Source: Adiantum capillus-veneris (taxonomy: Eukaryota; Streptophyta; Polypodiopsida; Polypodiales; Pteridaceae). Taken from it: a stretch of 64,000 bases of DNA. This document shows positions 34,988-47,458 of the stretch, in pieces. Made by a program: the position numbers and the translations under genes. The notes below the pieces were generated by a model, which had not been told where the DNA came from, did no database searches, and worked only from the letters and a program-made list of their open reading frames with translations. Where the stretch lies: positions 56,650,753-56,714,752 of the forward strand of contig CM043959.1 in NCBI GenBank assembly GCA_014529385.2, written 5' to 3'. The stretch's first letter is position 1. Each line of letters starts with the position of its first letter.

Positions 34988-36199
34988 GGAGAGAGTATTG
35001 AGAATCACAATGATAGCCCGTTGGCTATTTAGATTACGAAAGCATTACACTAAAGTTAAATACAATCATGATGCATGAACTTGCCAATAAGATGGATGTT
35101 TTATCGTGCCAAAACAATGGCATCGAAAACAGACTTGCATAGTCCTCATTGAAGAACCATCATCTTATCCTTTTTCCATATCTCTTCTTCACCAAGCATC
35201 CCAAAGACATACAAAGCTCTTAAAAACATGTGTGCTTCTCTTTAGAAGAATCTTAACTAAGTTTTATGTACGGCTCATGCATGGAAACTTCTCTATCATG
35301 TTCTCCGTGATTGGTGAGAATAAATGGCGAGCAAAAATGCTATATTAGCAGAAAATATTGAACATGGTTAAAATATGAAAGATTAACCTAGAGCTTAAAG
35401 AGAGCTTTCAATTGAATCCTAAGAGGGTCGCACGAATCTCACAATCGGAGCTCAATTTATGACCATTTTCATGAAGACATTAGGAAAAGTTTGGACTCAA
35501 ATTTAGGCTTAAAGTTTGTAAGAAATGTCATGTCAGCTTAGAGATAAATAATAAAAGATTCATTTTAACCCTTTTTCATACATGTTTTCTAAAATTTGGA
35601 TATCTTATTCATGCAAAGTACGTTTATAAAAAAACCCAAAAAATATTACAGTCATAATAAGACTTCACTGTGCGCGACGGTTATTGAATTCAATGTCGAA
35701 TATCTCAATCTTTTGCGTTTTTGAAAACTAAAGCTCTGTTTCCTCGTCTCCTCCTTTCCCCCCCATTCCCTCCTGCGTTCTCTCACACGCGCGCGATATT
35801 GAAATTGTCATGCTTCTATTATTCCACCTCCTTCTGCACACAATTTCGATCAGTAATGTCTCAGTCGACACTTGTAGCTTCTCCATGAAAAACTTCTACA
35901 AGGAATAAGAGAGATGAGTATCACATGCACATAGAGCTCTCACGAGAGTATGAACCCCTCTCCAAGAAAAACGAACAGCAGACGCTTTCTGAAGCTTTGA
36001 AGGAGAACTTAAGATCACAGGACATGAAAAATGTGGACCTTTGATGGACGACACAATGTATCCAAAACATCCCGTCACAAACTCCACTCCACCTTTTAAG
36101 GATATTACATCCTTAGTGAACTATGTCGGAGATGGCCACCATGGCTTGTATGTCTACACTAAGTAGTTGACTACAAGAAATGACGTTTTGCAATAAGAG

Positions 36200-37651
36200 A
36201 GATTGTATACAGCAAGAATGTCCGCATACACCAGAAAGTCGTGCAATGTGCTAAACAAGTTGAAGGCAGTAAGGAGACCATCAAGGAGCTTACACAACAA
36301 CTCTGAGGAGGAAAAATATAGCGCTAGGTCTTCGCCAAAGAGAAAGAAACTAGGAGACATCAAGGACTTGAAAGTTGGCTCAGGAAGAATCAAGAAAAGA
36401 GTGTAAGCCATCAAGTGAGTGTATCTATCCTTCTTAAGTTTATATTCATAAATTCTCACATCTCTTAATGCTAACATGCTTGTGCAGATCTTTGCTTCGT
36501 CGTGACAAGGAAGTGTAGTGCAGCACAATCACCTCCTTGGCCCATTACGGGCTCATATTGAATTGAAAAACGTAGTAGCTTGCCTCTTGGATGATAAGCG
36601 CTATGGTAAGATCGTTGCTAAACAGCTTGACAGTCTTTTACAGGAGAACCAACTCTCTGCCCGGGACGTTCAACCAGTTTTGGATGAAGCTGGTGGAACA
36701 TCATTTGCAGTGATGTTCCATTAAAAAAGGGTTTTGATTCCTAGCTCCTCTTACTCATGTCTGTACAAAGACAAGTCAAAAAGTTTCGTATCAAGCACAC
36801 GCTACTTTAAAACTCTTTCTCTATTCAAAAAACAAAACAAGAAGTCAACGAGGAGGTGCTTCAAAAACTAAGAAGTCCTTTCCACATTGAATCGATATTC
36901 AGACGCCAAAAGGAGAAGAAATGTTCTATGACAATTATAACAATATTTTTTAGTCATACATTCTGCAGTTGTTCCATGTTACTCCTAAAGAGTGTAACGG
37001 TGTCCTGAAGTTTGTCATCAAGCTAGATGAGTGCGAGTTTGTAAAGGAGACAAAGGTTGAGCGAGTCACAATCACACTTATGAATAGAGCTCTGGATGCA
37101 AGCATTGGACCAGATGATCGTTGAAACTTTAGTGTGCAATCTGAGCACAACATTTTTCTTCTTGCAACGTTCAAGATGCGTAGAAGTTATGTTTAAGATA
37201 ATTTATCGTTATGTTTCAGTTGAATGCTTTTGAATGTGTATTATAAAAAGTTCAGAATTATCCTTTCAGGTGTCCACTGAGAACTTCGAGATATCAAATT
37301 GGGTTTTTTATCAAACAAACATACCAGAAACAATAAGCGAACAAAGAAATGGAAATAAATTGGATATAGAGGGCCTGGGATCCTACAATGTAGAGTGGCA
37401 CATGGCTGGAGACCTAAAAACCTTGAAATGCATGTACAATGTTTTCAAAGGAGCAACAAGCCCTTGCTTGTATTGCATGGGAGAGGTTCACATCCTTGAC
37501 AAACCATTTTGGAGAAGAGCTGCGTATACACATCTCCGCGATCCTAACTTTCGACCCATTTTGGATATCACACTATCTAGAGTACACATATGCACAATGC
37601 ATGCACTTTGTACAATAACTAATGTTTCTCTACATCTGTTTTGCCTAGACC
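36200..37651 (+). pseudogene. Multi-exon pseudogene of an unrecognised family
   Basis: Coding-like blocks appear in order. 36203-36402 is Lys/Arg/Ser-rich and ends at a GTAAG donor. 36488-36724 contains LRAHIELKNVVACLLDDKRYGKIV, after a TGTGCAG acceptor at 36481-36487, giving an 85-bp intron. About 36954-37195 contains LQLFHVTPKECNGVLKF and VERVTITLMNRALDASIG. 37271-37650 follows an acceptor ttatcctttcag at 37259-37270 and contains VEWHMAGDLKTLKCMYNVF, SPCLYCMGEVHILDKPFW and LDITLSRVHICTMHALC. Stops and frameshifts occur (a TAG near 36515, a TGA near 37122). The Cys/His-rich end with CLYC recalls large transposon-derived proteins, but I cannot assign a family. The frame is cut at 37652 by element A. 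Confidence 0.5.
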
Positions 37652-38820
37652 CGTAACCTTAAATTCACTAATAACTTGTGTGTAGCGGAAATTGATAACA
37701 TAGTGAGCACTTCATTAGGAGAAAGTTCATAATGAGCATAGAGAGAGTACTTAATTAAGAAAAGCAACATAGCAATTTACACCTAGCTAATATGGCATTG
37801 ACAATACTTGAAAGAGAGAGAAATAGAACAATTGACAACAGTTGAGGACCGGATTTACATGGAGCCGGTCCCCCCTCCAAAAGCCTTTGTATTATAGGTT
37901 TCCCCCATCAAGGGAGACATTTTACAATATAATACTTTGTGTTCCTTCAATAACTTGCTGGTGCAATGAAGATGGAAGCTTCAAGCACCAAGCTACACTT
38001 GAAACACACAACATCAATTCCCTCAGGGAAACCCAACACCTCACACACCTTTGAAGATGATGAGAGCTAGCGGGGTATGAGAGTAGATCTAGAGGAAGAA
38101 GAAGTATTCTTACAAGAAAGAAGTATTTCTCCTCACATTATCACTCTTATTAGCTTAGCTTAGCTTAGTAATTAGCATGGTAGAGGAGATGAGCATGCAT
38201 TGAATCTTGGCTCTTGGTTGGATTTGCATCACAAAGCCAAGAGTTGTTGGTGTAGGGCTCCCTTCTCAAAAGCTTGGAGAAGATGATGAGTTTTCCATTA
38301 AAGCTTGGAGAAGGAGAGAGTTCTTTGCTCCACACATGAGTTATGTGAGTGTGTGTGTGTGCGATAATGCCTTTGCAAAATCATCTCCCTCTCTCTCTTG
38401 GTCAACCCCTCTTGCTATTTCCTCTTGATGGCCCCTCATTGGCTCATGCCAAGCTTAGCCAGTAGGAAATAAGAGGCAGAAACAAGAGCCTTCTGACAAG
38501 TGTCCTCCTTTCCCCTTTAGTGAGAGCTTAGGTAATTAGAATAATTTATTTAAATTCCCATTTAGGAATTAAGTAAGCCATTGGGCTGCTTAATTCTCAT
38601 TGGGCCCCTTGGCAGGCTGTCCAATAATCTTCTAGGAGACTTAATTTTCATTGGTTCTTTTATCAAGAGTTTTTCAATTAATTAAACTAAATTTACTCTA
38701 GTCTAATTCTCATTGGTCCACCTATATGGCCATCCAATAGGATTTGAATGGGAACTGGGGACAACCGGGCTGAGAACCTGACATGTGTCCATTATGACCT
38801 TTGTGTAAAGGGAGCTTGGA

Positions 38821-38915
<95 letters not shown>

Positions 38916-39273
38916 CTCTCACTTCTTCTCTCTCTTCCCCTACCTTTAGGGCTCGCCCCCTCCTTGATAGGGATGTGGCAAGACTTTTGAGTCTTCCCAC
39001 AAGCATCCAAATTTCCTAAAATTTGTCAATGGAATTTTTAATTGAAATTTTGAAACCTTGACTTTTGGAAGTCTTAATGGGTTGAACCTTAGGGTCTATA
39101 TAGCACCATTCATGCAAATTGCTCTTTTGGATCCCTATTTTCCCTCCTTTGGATCCCTACTGAGACTGGCCTTCTAGCCTTACCAATATTCTAGCTTTTT
39201 CTCCTCTGGTACTTCCCCATGTCAAATGCATTAGAAAATCATTTAGGAGAATTAGATATTAGTTATTATGACA
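37652..39273 (-). repeat. Element A 3' LTR
   Basis: About 1622 bp, ending ...TTATGACA on the + strand. It contains a (GT)n tract of 90 bp (38824-38913), a short GT site at 38345-38362 and a 'ttagcttagcttagctta' run near 38152. It matches the solo LTR at 1217-2779 in the opposite orientation. Confidence 0.9.
38824..38913. repeat. (GT)n microsatellite in LTR A
   Basis: 45 GT units, about four times longer than the matching site in the solo LTR (1592-1614). Confidence 0.95.
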
Positions 39274-39290
39274 TTACCTCTCTCTTGAAA
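39274..39290 (-). other. Element A polypurine tract
   Basis: On the minus strand tttcaagagagaggtaa directly precedes the 3' LTR; element B has the same tract at 43080-43095. Confidence 0.8.
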
Positions 39291-39610
39291 TCATAGTCGT
39301 CCGCTGCTATGAGGTAGACAAGATAAAGCCTAGTCATTAGTATATTTGCTAGCGGGTAGAGGATCCCTATTTTACCCTACGACACCATTCCAGAATGGAT
39401 GACTAATCCATTGAGAGCCTTAGCTACTGCAAGCATGTCTGCGCATCAGTCCTATCAATCTTAGTGACAAGCTCTACTTGGTGTTCGGGGAGACGTCGTC
39501 TCCACAAACATGATCCTAAGCATGCATACTACTTAACATTTGTGCACAATAAAGAAAAAGAGAGTCTTATTAGACAAAAACTTTGTTCATTTGAACATAT
39601 TTACATTTGC

Positions 39611-40356
39611 TTACTCTAGGAAAGCATTGGAAGCATTGACAAGGTTTAGGTTATCCTTTAATTGTATGCCTTGCATCCATCTAGCATCTTCAAAAGGATA
39701 ATTTTTAAACTTGATAAGATATTGTCGGATAGTCTCACTGCCTCGTAATACCTTGTCTTCGTGTCGGAGAATGGACTCGGGTTGCAGCACCTCTTCTTGG
39801 TCCTCGATCTCCGGTGGGTCTTCAATAATTGGTTGTTGAGGTGGCTTTCCTTTGTAAGGCTTTAGTAGGCTCACATGGAATGCATTGTGTATGAGCCAAT
39901 GACTGCAAAATTTGAGTTGATAGGTCATCTCATTGATAACACTAATAACACTGGTGAGCAAAATGGAGATGAGATAGGTCTAACCATGCCCTTCTCAACT
40001 AACTCATGCACTTTCCACATAATCTCCTCTTGTTGAGCTTGGGAAACTCTATAAGGAGGTTTATTAGGCGGTGAACTTCCTGGAAGAAGTTTAATTGCAT
40101 GGTGGTCATTGCCTTGTTTTGGAGATAGTTCACAAGGGATATCGTCAATAAAAACATCTTGAAACCCCTTAAGAAAATTGGATAACTCTAATTCCTTTTG
40201 ATTTTTTATATTTTCTTTTTCTGAAGCATTAGGTTCATTTAAAGGATCTTTAACAAAAATTATGTACATAGAAATAGAGCTCTTTATTGAATTATTGAAA
40301 GCTAGCTTATGTGCAAGAGGTATGGTACTACCCGACTCCTTAGCATCTATGTACAT
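39611..40356 (-). pseudogene. Element A: RT start fused to integrase C-terminus and chromodomain
   Basis: Block 40356-39925 reads from the end of protease into the RT N-terminus: LPGSSPPNKPPYRVS, then KGMVRPISSPFCSPVLLV. It then jumps to the integrase end (NEMTYQLKF, HNAFHVSLLKPYKG) in block 39961-39611. The chromodomain-like stretch ILRHEDKVLRG...IRQYLIKFKNYPFEDARWM ends with stop at 39611. The chromodomain is a targeting module of plant chromoviruses. Compared with element B, about 2 kb covering RT, RNase H and most of integrase is missing. This copy could not have made its own RT or integrase. Confidence 0.85.
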
Positions 40357-40377
40357 ATCTTTTTCCCTGAACCTGAA

Positions 40378-41551
40378 TTAGACTTGACTTTCAGGGAATT
40401 TAACATTGGCAACCATGCGATCAAACCATGGTGCCCCTAGGATTACATCCTCGTGCTTGAGAGGAGAGATAAAGTAATCCTCTTTGTCCACATAGCTTAA
40501 GACATGGAGCCTCAATTTCCCAATTATGGGAGTGACTGAGGCTTCTTGCCCATTGAAAGCACCATTGACAGGTAGGACATCTCCCATCTCATAGGCTTGA
40601 ATGCCTAGCTTGGTGGCCAACTCTGTGGATATGAAATTGTGGGTAGAACCAGGATCCAAGAGAATAAAAGCATCATATTCTCTTACCTTTCCCCAAGCAT
40701 GGCATAGAGGAGATCTTTTGTGATAAGTATCCTCTTCTTGAATTTCGACCAAGGTAGCTCTAGGAGGCTCATTACAAGTATTCTTGTGGGGACAAGCACG
40801 ATAGGCATGCCCTTGCTCCCTGCACTTGAAACAACGGTTATCTTTCCAATAACACTCTAGCTCTTCAGGAGAGAGTTTATTTTTTCCTTTATAAACTCCC
40901 TTCTCCTTAGCTTTGTTGTTGTTGGCGTTGCCTTTGGGAGACTTTTGGACATTGTCCTTCCCCTTAGGCTCGTTATGGTCCTTATTTTCCGTGGGCTTAA
41001 GATTTCTCTTAGCCCCTTGTTCGAAATTGATTCGTGAAGCCACCATGGTCTCGTATATGACCGTAGATATGGTGTGTGGCCTTTGGGAGTTGACATACTC
41101 TGCCATATCCTCATTTAAACCCGCACAAAATTATTGTTTTTACTCTTCAAAATCCATCTTTCTGAAGACACTGTATCTGAGATGTAAATCCCAAAACTTT
41201 TCTACATATTTGTGAATAGATTCGTAGGGAGAGAGCACCAAAGGTGCCATCGTAGGTAAGGAAAGAGATGTTCTTTCCTCCCTCTTTGAACTTTTTGAGC
41301 TATGACAACCTCTTCCATGCGGCATAGGATTTCCTATGGCCTCTTCTTTTAGGTGGTTCAAGAGTGCACCATCACCTTCTTTAGAAGAGGAAGAGTATGA
41401 GGAGGATGGAGAAGAGGGTGACCTCTTTCTCGCCTTTTTCTTCTCTTGTTCCTCCTTGTTCTGCACCGTCACTTTCTTCAGAAGAGGAAGAGGATGAAGA
41501 AGATGGAGAAGAGGGTGACATTTTTCTTCTCTTGTTTTCTCTCATCCCTCT
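40378..41551 (-). pseudogene. Element A gag (3' part) and protease
   Basis: Continues gag after the B insertion. It has Ser-rich repeats (PSSPSSSYSSSS, in two tandem copies), then IHKYVEKFWDLHL and a stop near 41138. The frame resumes at about 41114 with MAEYVNSQRPHTIS and a Lys/Asn-rich linker. The knuckle CFKCREQGHAYRAC is CX2CX4HX4C. The protease shows ILLDPGSTHNFIS, with DPGST at the active site. The block ends at a TAG at 40378. An internal piece of gag present in B (about 47350-47640) is missing here. Gag forms the particle and the protease would process the polyprotein. Confidence 0.85.
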
Positions 41552-42252
41552 TTGAATGTAATGTAGATGGCCTATGAACTTTGAAAATTGCAGAATTAAG
41601 AGAATTAGAGTGAGCATTTTTTGTGAGATTACTTTGAGAACTTCGAGGGTGAACTTAATTGATGGTAGCAACATAAACATAGTACTTAATTAACTTGGCA
41701 TGAATAATATTTTTGCAAGAGAGAGAGTATTAGAGAACATGACAATAGATGAGGACCGGATTTACTTGGCCCCCGGTCCCCCCTTTAAAAGGCGTTGGTC
41801 ACTTATAGATTCTCCCATCAAGAGAGACTTTGTTACAATACAATCTTTGTGTTCCTTGTGACCTTGGTGATGCTATGAAGATGGAAAGCTTCATGCATCA
41901 TGAGCTTAACATAAAATTTGCAAAAATCATTAACTATCCCAAGCCTCAGTCCCAAGGCCTCAAACACCTTCGAAGGTGGAGAGAGGTAGCGAGGAATGAG
42001 GGTAGGGAAGAGGAAGAAGAAACATTCCATAGGAGAAAGAAATAGTTCATCACTTATCATCACTCTTCTTGCTTAGCATAGCATAATAGCATAGTAATGA
42101 AGATGAAAAAGATGGCAAGCTTAAGCATTGAAGCATGGCTCTTGGTTGAATTTGCATTCCATAGCCAAGAGTGTTGGTGTAGGCTCTCCATTTCTCAACA
42201 AACTTGGAGAAGGAGATGGACTCTTGCATTTTGCACTCCACACAATGAGAGA

Positions 42253-42253
<1 letters not shown>

Positions 42254-42316
<63 letters not shown>
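42254..42316. repeat. (GT)n in element B 3' LTR
   Basis: 63 bp; its LTR partner at 49329-49358 has 30 bp. Confidence 0.95.
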
Positions 42317-42317
<1 letters not shown>

Positions 42318-42349
42318 GGAGAGTATACCCTCCCTCTCATGCTTGGTCC

Positions 42350-42351
<2 letters not shown>

Positions 42352-42411
<60 letters not shown>
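42352..42411. repeat. (CT)n in element B 3' LTR
   Basis: 60 bp; its LTR partner at 49386-49427 has 42 bp. Confidence 0.95.
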
Positions 42412-42413
<2 letters not shown>

Positions 42414-43436
42414 TTTATTATTTCATTTGCACATGTGTCCTCTTTTTCCTCTTTAAGAGAAAGAACTTAATTATTTATTTTTATGTATCTAAATTCTCAT
42501 TGAACCCGTTTAAAATCTAACCAATAGCATTCAAACACATCATAAGGGCCACATGTGTAGGATCATTTGAACATGTGTCTTTTGTGCTTATTAAGTCATT
42601 TGGTTGAATGGAATACTTCAAGGACTTAATCAATCAAGCATGGCACGTTCATGTCTCTCGAGAGTTATCTTTGAATTGAATACTTCAAGAACTTCAATCA
42701 TTTAAGCATGTGAGAAACATCTCAAGCGTTTGGGTAAAGTTCCCACTAAAACTTAGCAAGCCAACAAGCACCTCATGCTTGGGTAGGATTCCCACCTCAA
42801 GGTCAGCCCTAGCTTGCCAAACGTCTAAGGACTTTTGAACACTAACTTTTGGAGGTCTTTAATGAATCTAACCCTACGGTCTTTAAGCTCCATTAGGTAG
42901 CATTGCTCTTTGACATACCATCTCTCATTTGGACCCCTTTACCATTGGCCCCGTGTTGAGATAGATCTATAAGCACATGTCTATATTCTAACCCTTGTTC
43001 CCGTTTATTATCCCACATTAAATGACCAATTTAATATGAGAAAACCATTTGGGTTGGTTAGATATTAGATTTTATGACATTGCCTCTCTCTTGAAATCAT
43101 AGTCGTCCTCGACTATGAGGTGAAAGATATAAAGCCATGGTCATTAGTCAATTTGCCTTAGCGGATAGAGGATCCCTTTTCACCCTACAACATCATTCCA
43201 AGATGGATGACTAATCCATTTGGTGCTTGGGAGACATAGCTGCCGCAAGCATGTCTGCTCTTTAGTCCATTTCAACCTCCCAAGTAGAGTGAAAAATTCT
43301 ACATGGTGTTTGAGAGACGTCGTCATCACAAACATGATTATTAGTATGCATACTACTTAAATTTGTGCAGAATAAAGAGAGAATCAGTCTTATAAGACAA
43401 AAACATTGATCATTTAAAAGAAACGTGTACATTTTC

Positions 43437-45009
43437 TTACTCTAATGTAGCATTGTAAGCGTTGACAAGGTTCATACTATCCTTAAGCTGGATTCCTTGC
43501 ATCCATCTAGCATCTTCAAAAGGATAATTTTTGAACTTAATAATATACCGTCGGATAATCTTACCATGTCATAGTACCTTGTCTTCATGCCGAAGGATAG
43601 CTTCGGGTTGTAGCACCTCTTCTTGGTCTTTGATTTCTGGAGGGTCTTCAATAATTGGTTCTATTGGTGGCTCTCCTTTGTAGAGCTTAAGTAGGCTCAC
43701 ATGAAAAGCATTGTGTATGAGCAAATGGTTGGGCAACTTGAGTTGATAAGCCATGTCATTGATTGGCTTCAAGATTTAAAAAGGACCATAGTATCTTTTT
43801 GCTAGTTTAGCATAATACTTTTGATGGCCCGTAGGATTTTTGCCCGTCATTTGCCTCAATCGAGCCCTCGGAAACTTAAGTAAGACCCAATCATTTTCTT
43901 TGAATGTTAAGGCCCTTCTGTGCTTGTTAGCAGCAGCTTTTTGCCTTTGTTGAGAGATAGATATAGCCTCCTTATCTTTTGAAAAGATTCTTGTAGGTTA
44001 TGGCTATACTCATCAGCAGTGAAGATCTTCCCATGTACTTTAAGTAGCAAGGGACTTTTAGGTCTTCCCTCTATGATCTCAAAAGGTGCTTTTCCTGTAG
44101 TAGTATGGACAGTATTATTGTACGCATACTCTACAAGGGGTAAGTATTTCTCCCATTGGGATCATTGATCTACTTCTATAACATAATTCTTTAGTAGATT
44201 GAGTATCGTAAGATTGGCTATCTCACTTTGACCATTTTTTTGTGGGTGGTAGACCGAAGAGAAATTCAATCTTGTACCTAGATTTTCAAAGAGACCTTTC
44301 CCCAAAAATTACTGGTCATTCTAGGATCTCTATCTGACATGATGGATGTTGGTAATCGATGGTGTTTGAAAATATGAGATATGAAGATGGTTGCCATTTC
44401 GTGTGCCTTAATAGTCTTTTTGACAGGAATAAAGTGTGCTTGCTTGCTAAACCTATCGACTATTGTCCATAATCTCGTATTCCCATGGATAGACTTGGGT
44501 AATCCAAAGATAAAATCCATGGATATACTCTCCCATGGTGAATTAGGGATGGGCAATGGCTAGAGTAATCCAGGTTTCTTCCCTCTATCATATTTAGTCT
44601 TTTGGCATACCACACATTTTGAAACATACTCTTGCATGTCCACTTTCAAGGTAGGCCAATAGAAATATGTATGTACTCCTCAAAGAGTAGGTTGAATGCC
44701 TCTATGCTCCGCATAGGGAGGAGCATGGGATTCATACATGACTTTCTCACGAAGAGAATGGGTAACACATAGCCTATTGCCATGGAGAAGATAACCATCC
44801 TGCAAGGTGAATGATTCCTCTTTCTTTCCCAAAGCAAGGGCTAACATTATGTCTTTAAATCCAAGGTCAATAGCATACTCATCTATCATAGAAGATAGAT
44901 CATTGTGAGTTGCTATAGACACAACATTAACTTTTGGTCGTCGTAATAGTGCATCGGCCACTTGATTGTGCTTACCAGAAACGTGAGCAATATGAAAATT
45001 AAATTGCAA
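43437..45009 (-). pseudogene. Element B integrase and chromodomain
   Basis: From the RNase H/integrase linker: FHIAHVSGKHNQVADALLRRP (about 44990), YFYW-type zinc-finger remnants and KYDRGKKPGLL. The catalytic core shows PWESISMDFIFGLPKS, WTIVDRFSKQAHFIPVKK and SIMSDRDPRMTSNFW. The C-terminus shows INDMAYQLKLP, HNAFHVSLLKLYKG and the chromodomain ILRHEDKVL...IKFKNYPFEDARWM, with a stop inside it. It ends at TAA 43437-43439. Several frameshifts and stops occur. The integrase would insert the cDNA, with the chromodomain guiding target choice. Confidence 0.85.
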
Positions 45010-45099
45010 AAGAAATTTTTCCCCACCTCATTTGTTTGTCAAAAAGCTTTGTTTGCGTCATGAAGTACTTGAGACTTTGGTGGTTTGTTCGTAAAATGA

Positions 45100-46350
45100 A
45101 TGGAGTCCCCAATAAATAGTGCTTCCATGTGTCTAGGGCATGTAGAACGGCTAAAAGCTCTTTCTCATAAATGCCCAAGACTTGTCATCCGTATTGAGCC
45201 TTCGGCTCTCATATGCTATGGCATGTCCTTCTTGAAGCAAGACTGCTCCAAGGCAATCACCACAAGCATCACATTGGACCTCAAATGGCTTTGAGAGACC
45301 CGAAAGCATGAGGACTGGTTGATAGGTAAGCTTCTCTTTGAGCTTGTGAAAAGCTTTTTCCTCCTTAGCAGTCCATGAATACTTAACGTTCTTCTTTGTT
45401 ACGTCATGTAATGGTCCTGCTATTTGAGAAAATTTTGCTATGAAGCATCTATAGTATGCACACATACCAATAAAGCTTCTTAGCTCGTGTATATTCCTTG
45501 GATTAGGCCATGCTTTTATTACCTCTAACTTTGATGGATCCATAGGGATACCATCTTGAGAGATAATATGACTAAGTATTGAATCTCTTGAAGGAAAATT
45601 TTGCTTTTATTTTGGTTGAGAAAAAGCTTGTTCTCCCTCAATGCTTGAAAAATCACTTGGAGATGTTGCTTGTGTTCCTCCAAGGACTTGGAGTACATGC
45701 TGATATCATCAAAGAACACTCAGTGAACTTGCGGTAGAGTCTAATATTTTCTCCATCATCTGATTGAATGTGGCAGGTGCATTGGTCAAGCCAAAAGGCA
45801 TGACTAGATATTCATAAAGACCAAACGTTGTACGAAGCACGGTCTTTAGGATATCTTCCTCCACTATCCTTATTTGATGATATCCACTTTTATGGTCAAT
45901 CCTATTGAAGTAGGTAGAGCCTTGTAGCTTATCAAACAGATCTTCTACCCGAGGTACAAGAAATCAGTTTTCGATAGTGATATGGTTTAGTGTGCGATAG
46001 TCCACACACATGCAATATGTTCCATCTTTCTTTTGCACTAAAAGGCTCGAGAACAAAAGGGAGAGGAGCTAGTTCTCACCATCCCTTTTTCTACCAATTC
46101 TTGTACTTGCCTCATGATCTCCTCTTATTGAGCTTGGGAAACTCGATAAGGAGGTTTTTTAGGCAGTGAGCTTCCTGATTAGGAGCTCAATTTGATGGTC
46201 ATCATCCCCTCGTTTTGGAGGTAAGTCCATAGGGATATCATCGATGAACACATCTTGGAGCCCTTTTGGAAAGTTAGATAAGTCTAACTCTTCTTGATTC
46301 CTACCATTCACCTTTGATGAAACATTAGGACCTTTTAGGGACTCTGACAA
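45100..46350 (-). pseudogene. Element B reverse transcriptase and RNase H
   Basis: The RT N-terminus (DIPMDLPPKRGDDDHQIEL) lies at about 46240. The palm catalytic motif is FFDDI (about 45715) followed by SKSLEEHKQHLQVIF. The connection shows SKLEVIKAWPNPRNIHELRSFIGMCAYYRCF (45535-45450). RNase H begins at QCDACGDCLGAVLLQEG (45275-45225). Stops and frame changes separate the parts. The family normally reads Y-x-DD; here the first residues are FFDD. Confidence 0.82.
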
Positions 46351-47458
46351 AAATAATGTACGCAGAAACTGAGCTCTTCATTGATTTATCAAGGGCAAGA
46401 GGATTTACAAGTTGTATAGTACGACCAGACTCATTAACATCTATATACATGTTCTTTCCCCTGTAGGTGAAGTAGATTCTCCTCTCAGGGAACTTCATGT
46501 TGGTAGCCATGCGATCAAACCATGGTGCCCCTAGGATAGCATCCTCATGTTGGAGAGGAGAGATGAAAAAGTCTTCTTTGTCGACATAGATTTGGACATG
46601 AAGCCTCAACATCCCAATCAAGGGAGTAACAGAGGCTTGATGTCCCTTGAAAGCTGTGTCGGCCGTTACAATATCTCCCATCTCAAAAGCTTGAATGTAC
46701 AACTTGGTGGCCAACTCCATTGATATGAATTTTTGAGTAGAGCCAGGGTCAAACAAGATGAAGGCATCATGCTCCCTTACCTTTCCCCAAGCATAGGAGA
46801 GAGATGATCGTTTGCAATAATGAGCATCCTCTTTTGGAGGTTCGATGGTGAAAGCCCTAGGAGTCTCATTGCAAGCATTTTTCTTAGGGCAAGAACGATA
46901 GCCATGTCCTTGCTCCCCACACTTAAAACACTTATGGTCCTTGAGAAAAGCTTCTTCATGAGAGAGTTTGTTTTTACCTTTGTAAACCCCCTTCTCCTGG
47001 GACCTATTGTTGTTGTTGTTGTTGTTGTTTTCGGAATGGCCTTGGGAAGAATTTTGGGCATTAATTTTTTCATTTGCATCACTTTTGTGTTTATTTTCCA
47101 TGGGCTTGACATTCCATTTAGCCCCGTGTTGGAAATTGATGCACGAAGTAACCAAGGTATGGTGGATTACTTTGCTGATAGAACTAGGCCATTGAGAGTT
47201 GACATACTTGGCCATCTCTTCAGCTAATCCCGCACAAAATTGTTGCTTTTTCTTGCCAAAGTCTATCTTTTGAAAGACAGTAGCCTTGAGATGTAAATCC
47301 CAAAACTTGTCCACATATTTGTGGATAGACTCATGAGAGAGAAGCCTCAAACTCCACCATTTGGTGAGCACTTTGCCCTTTGCATCGCTTGCAAGAAATT
47401 GTTTCATGATGGAAACTCGTAGAGTTTTCCATGTCCTTGGGGTTTGTCGTTGCCACAA
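46325..47458 (-). pseudogene. Element B gag C-terminus and protease
   Basis: 377-aa open block: capsid C-terminus (MKQFLASDAKGKVLTKWW, ESIHKYVDKFWDLHL), an Asn-run linker (NNNNNNNN) and the knuckle CFKCGEQGHGYRSC. The protease shows FILFDPGSTQKFISM, where its relative in A has DPGSTHNFIS. Both A and B carry DPGST in place of the commoner D-T/S-G. It ends in the spacer before RT (IQLVNPLALDKSMKSS). Confidence 0.85.

Larger units (their letters stand above)
34039..36199. other. 3' region of the dehydrin-like gene and gene-poor DNA
   Basis: A possible poly(A) signal aataag lies at about 34478. A 25-bp-scale repeat of 'ttgattggcctacatcgt' occurs near 34502-34550. Beyond this no gene is seen, only simple repeats. 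Confidence 0.5.
41557..43079 (-). repeat. Element B 3' LTR
   Basis: 1523 bp. It contains (GT)n at 42254-42316 and (CT)n at 42352-42411; the same two sites in the 5' LTR are 30 and 42 bp. Confidence 0.94.
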
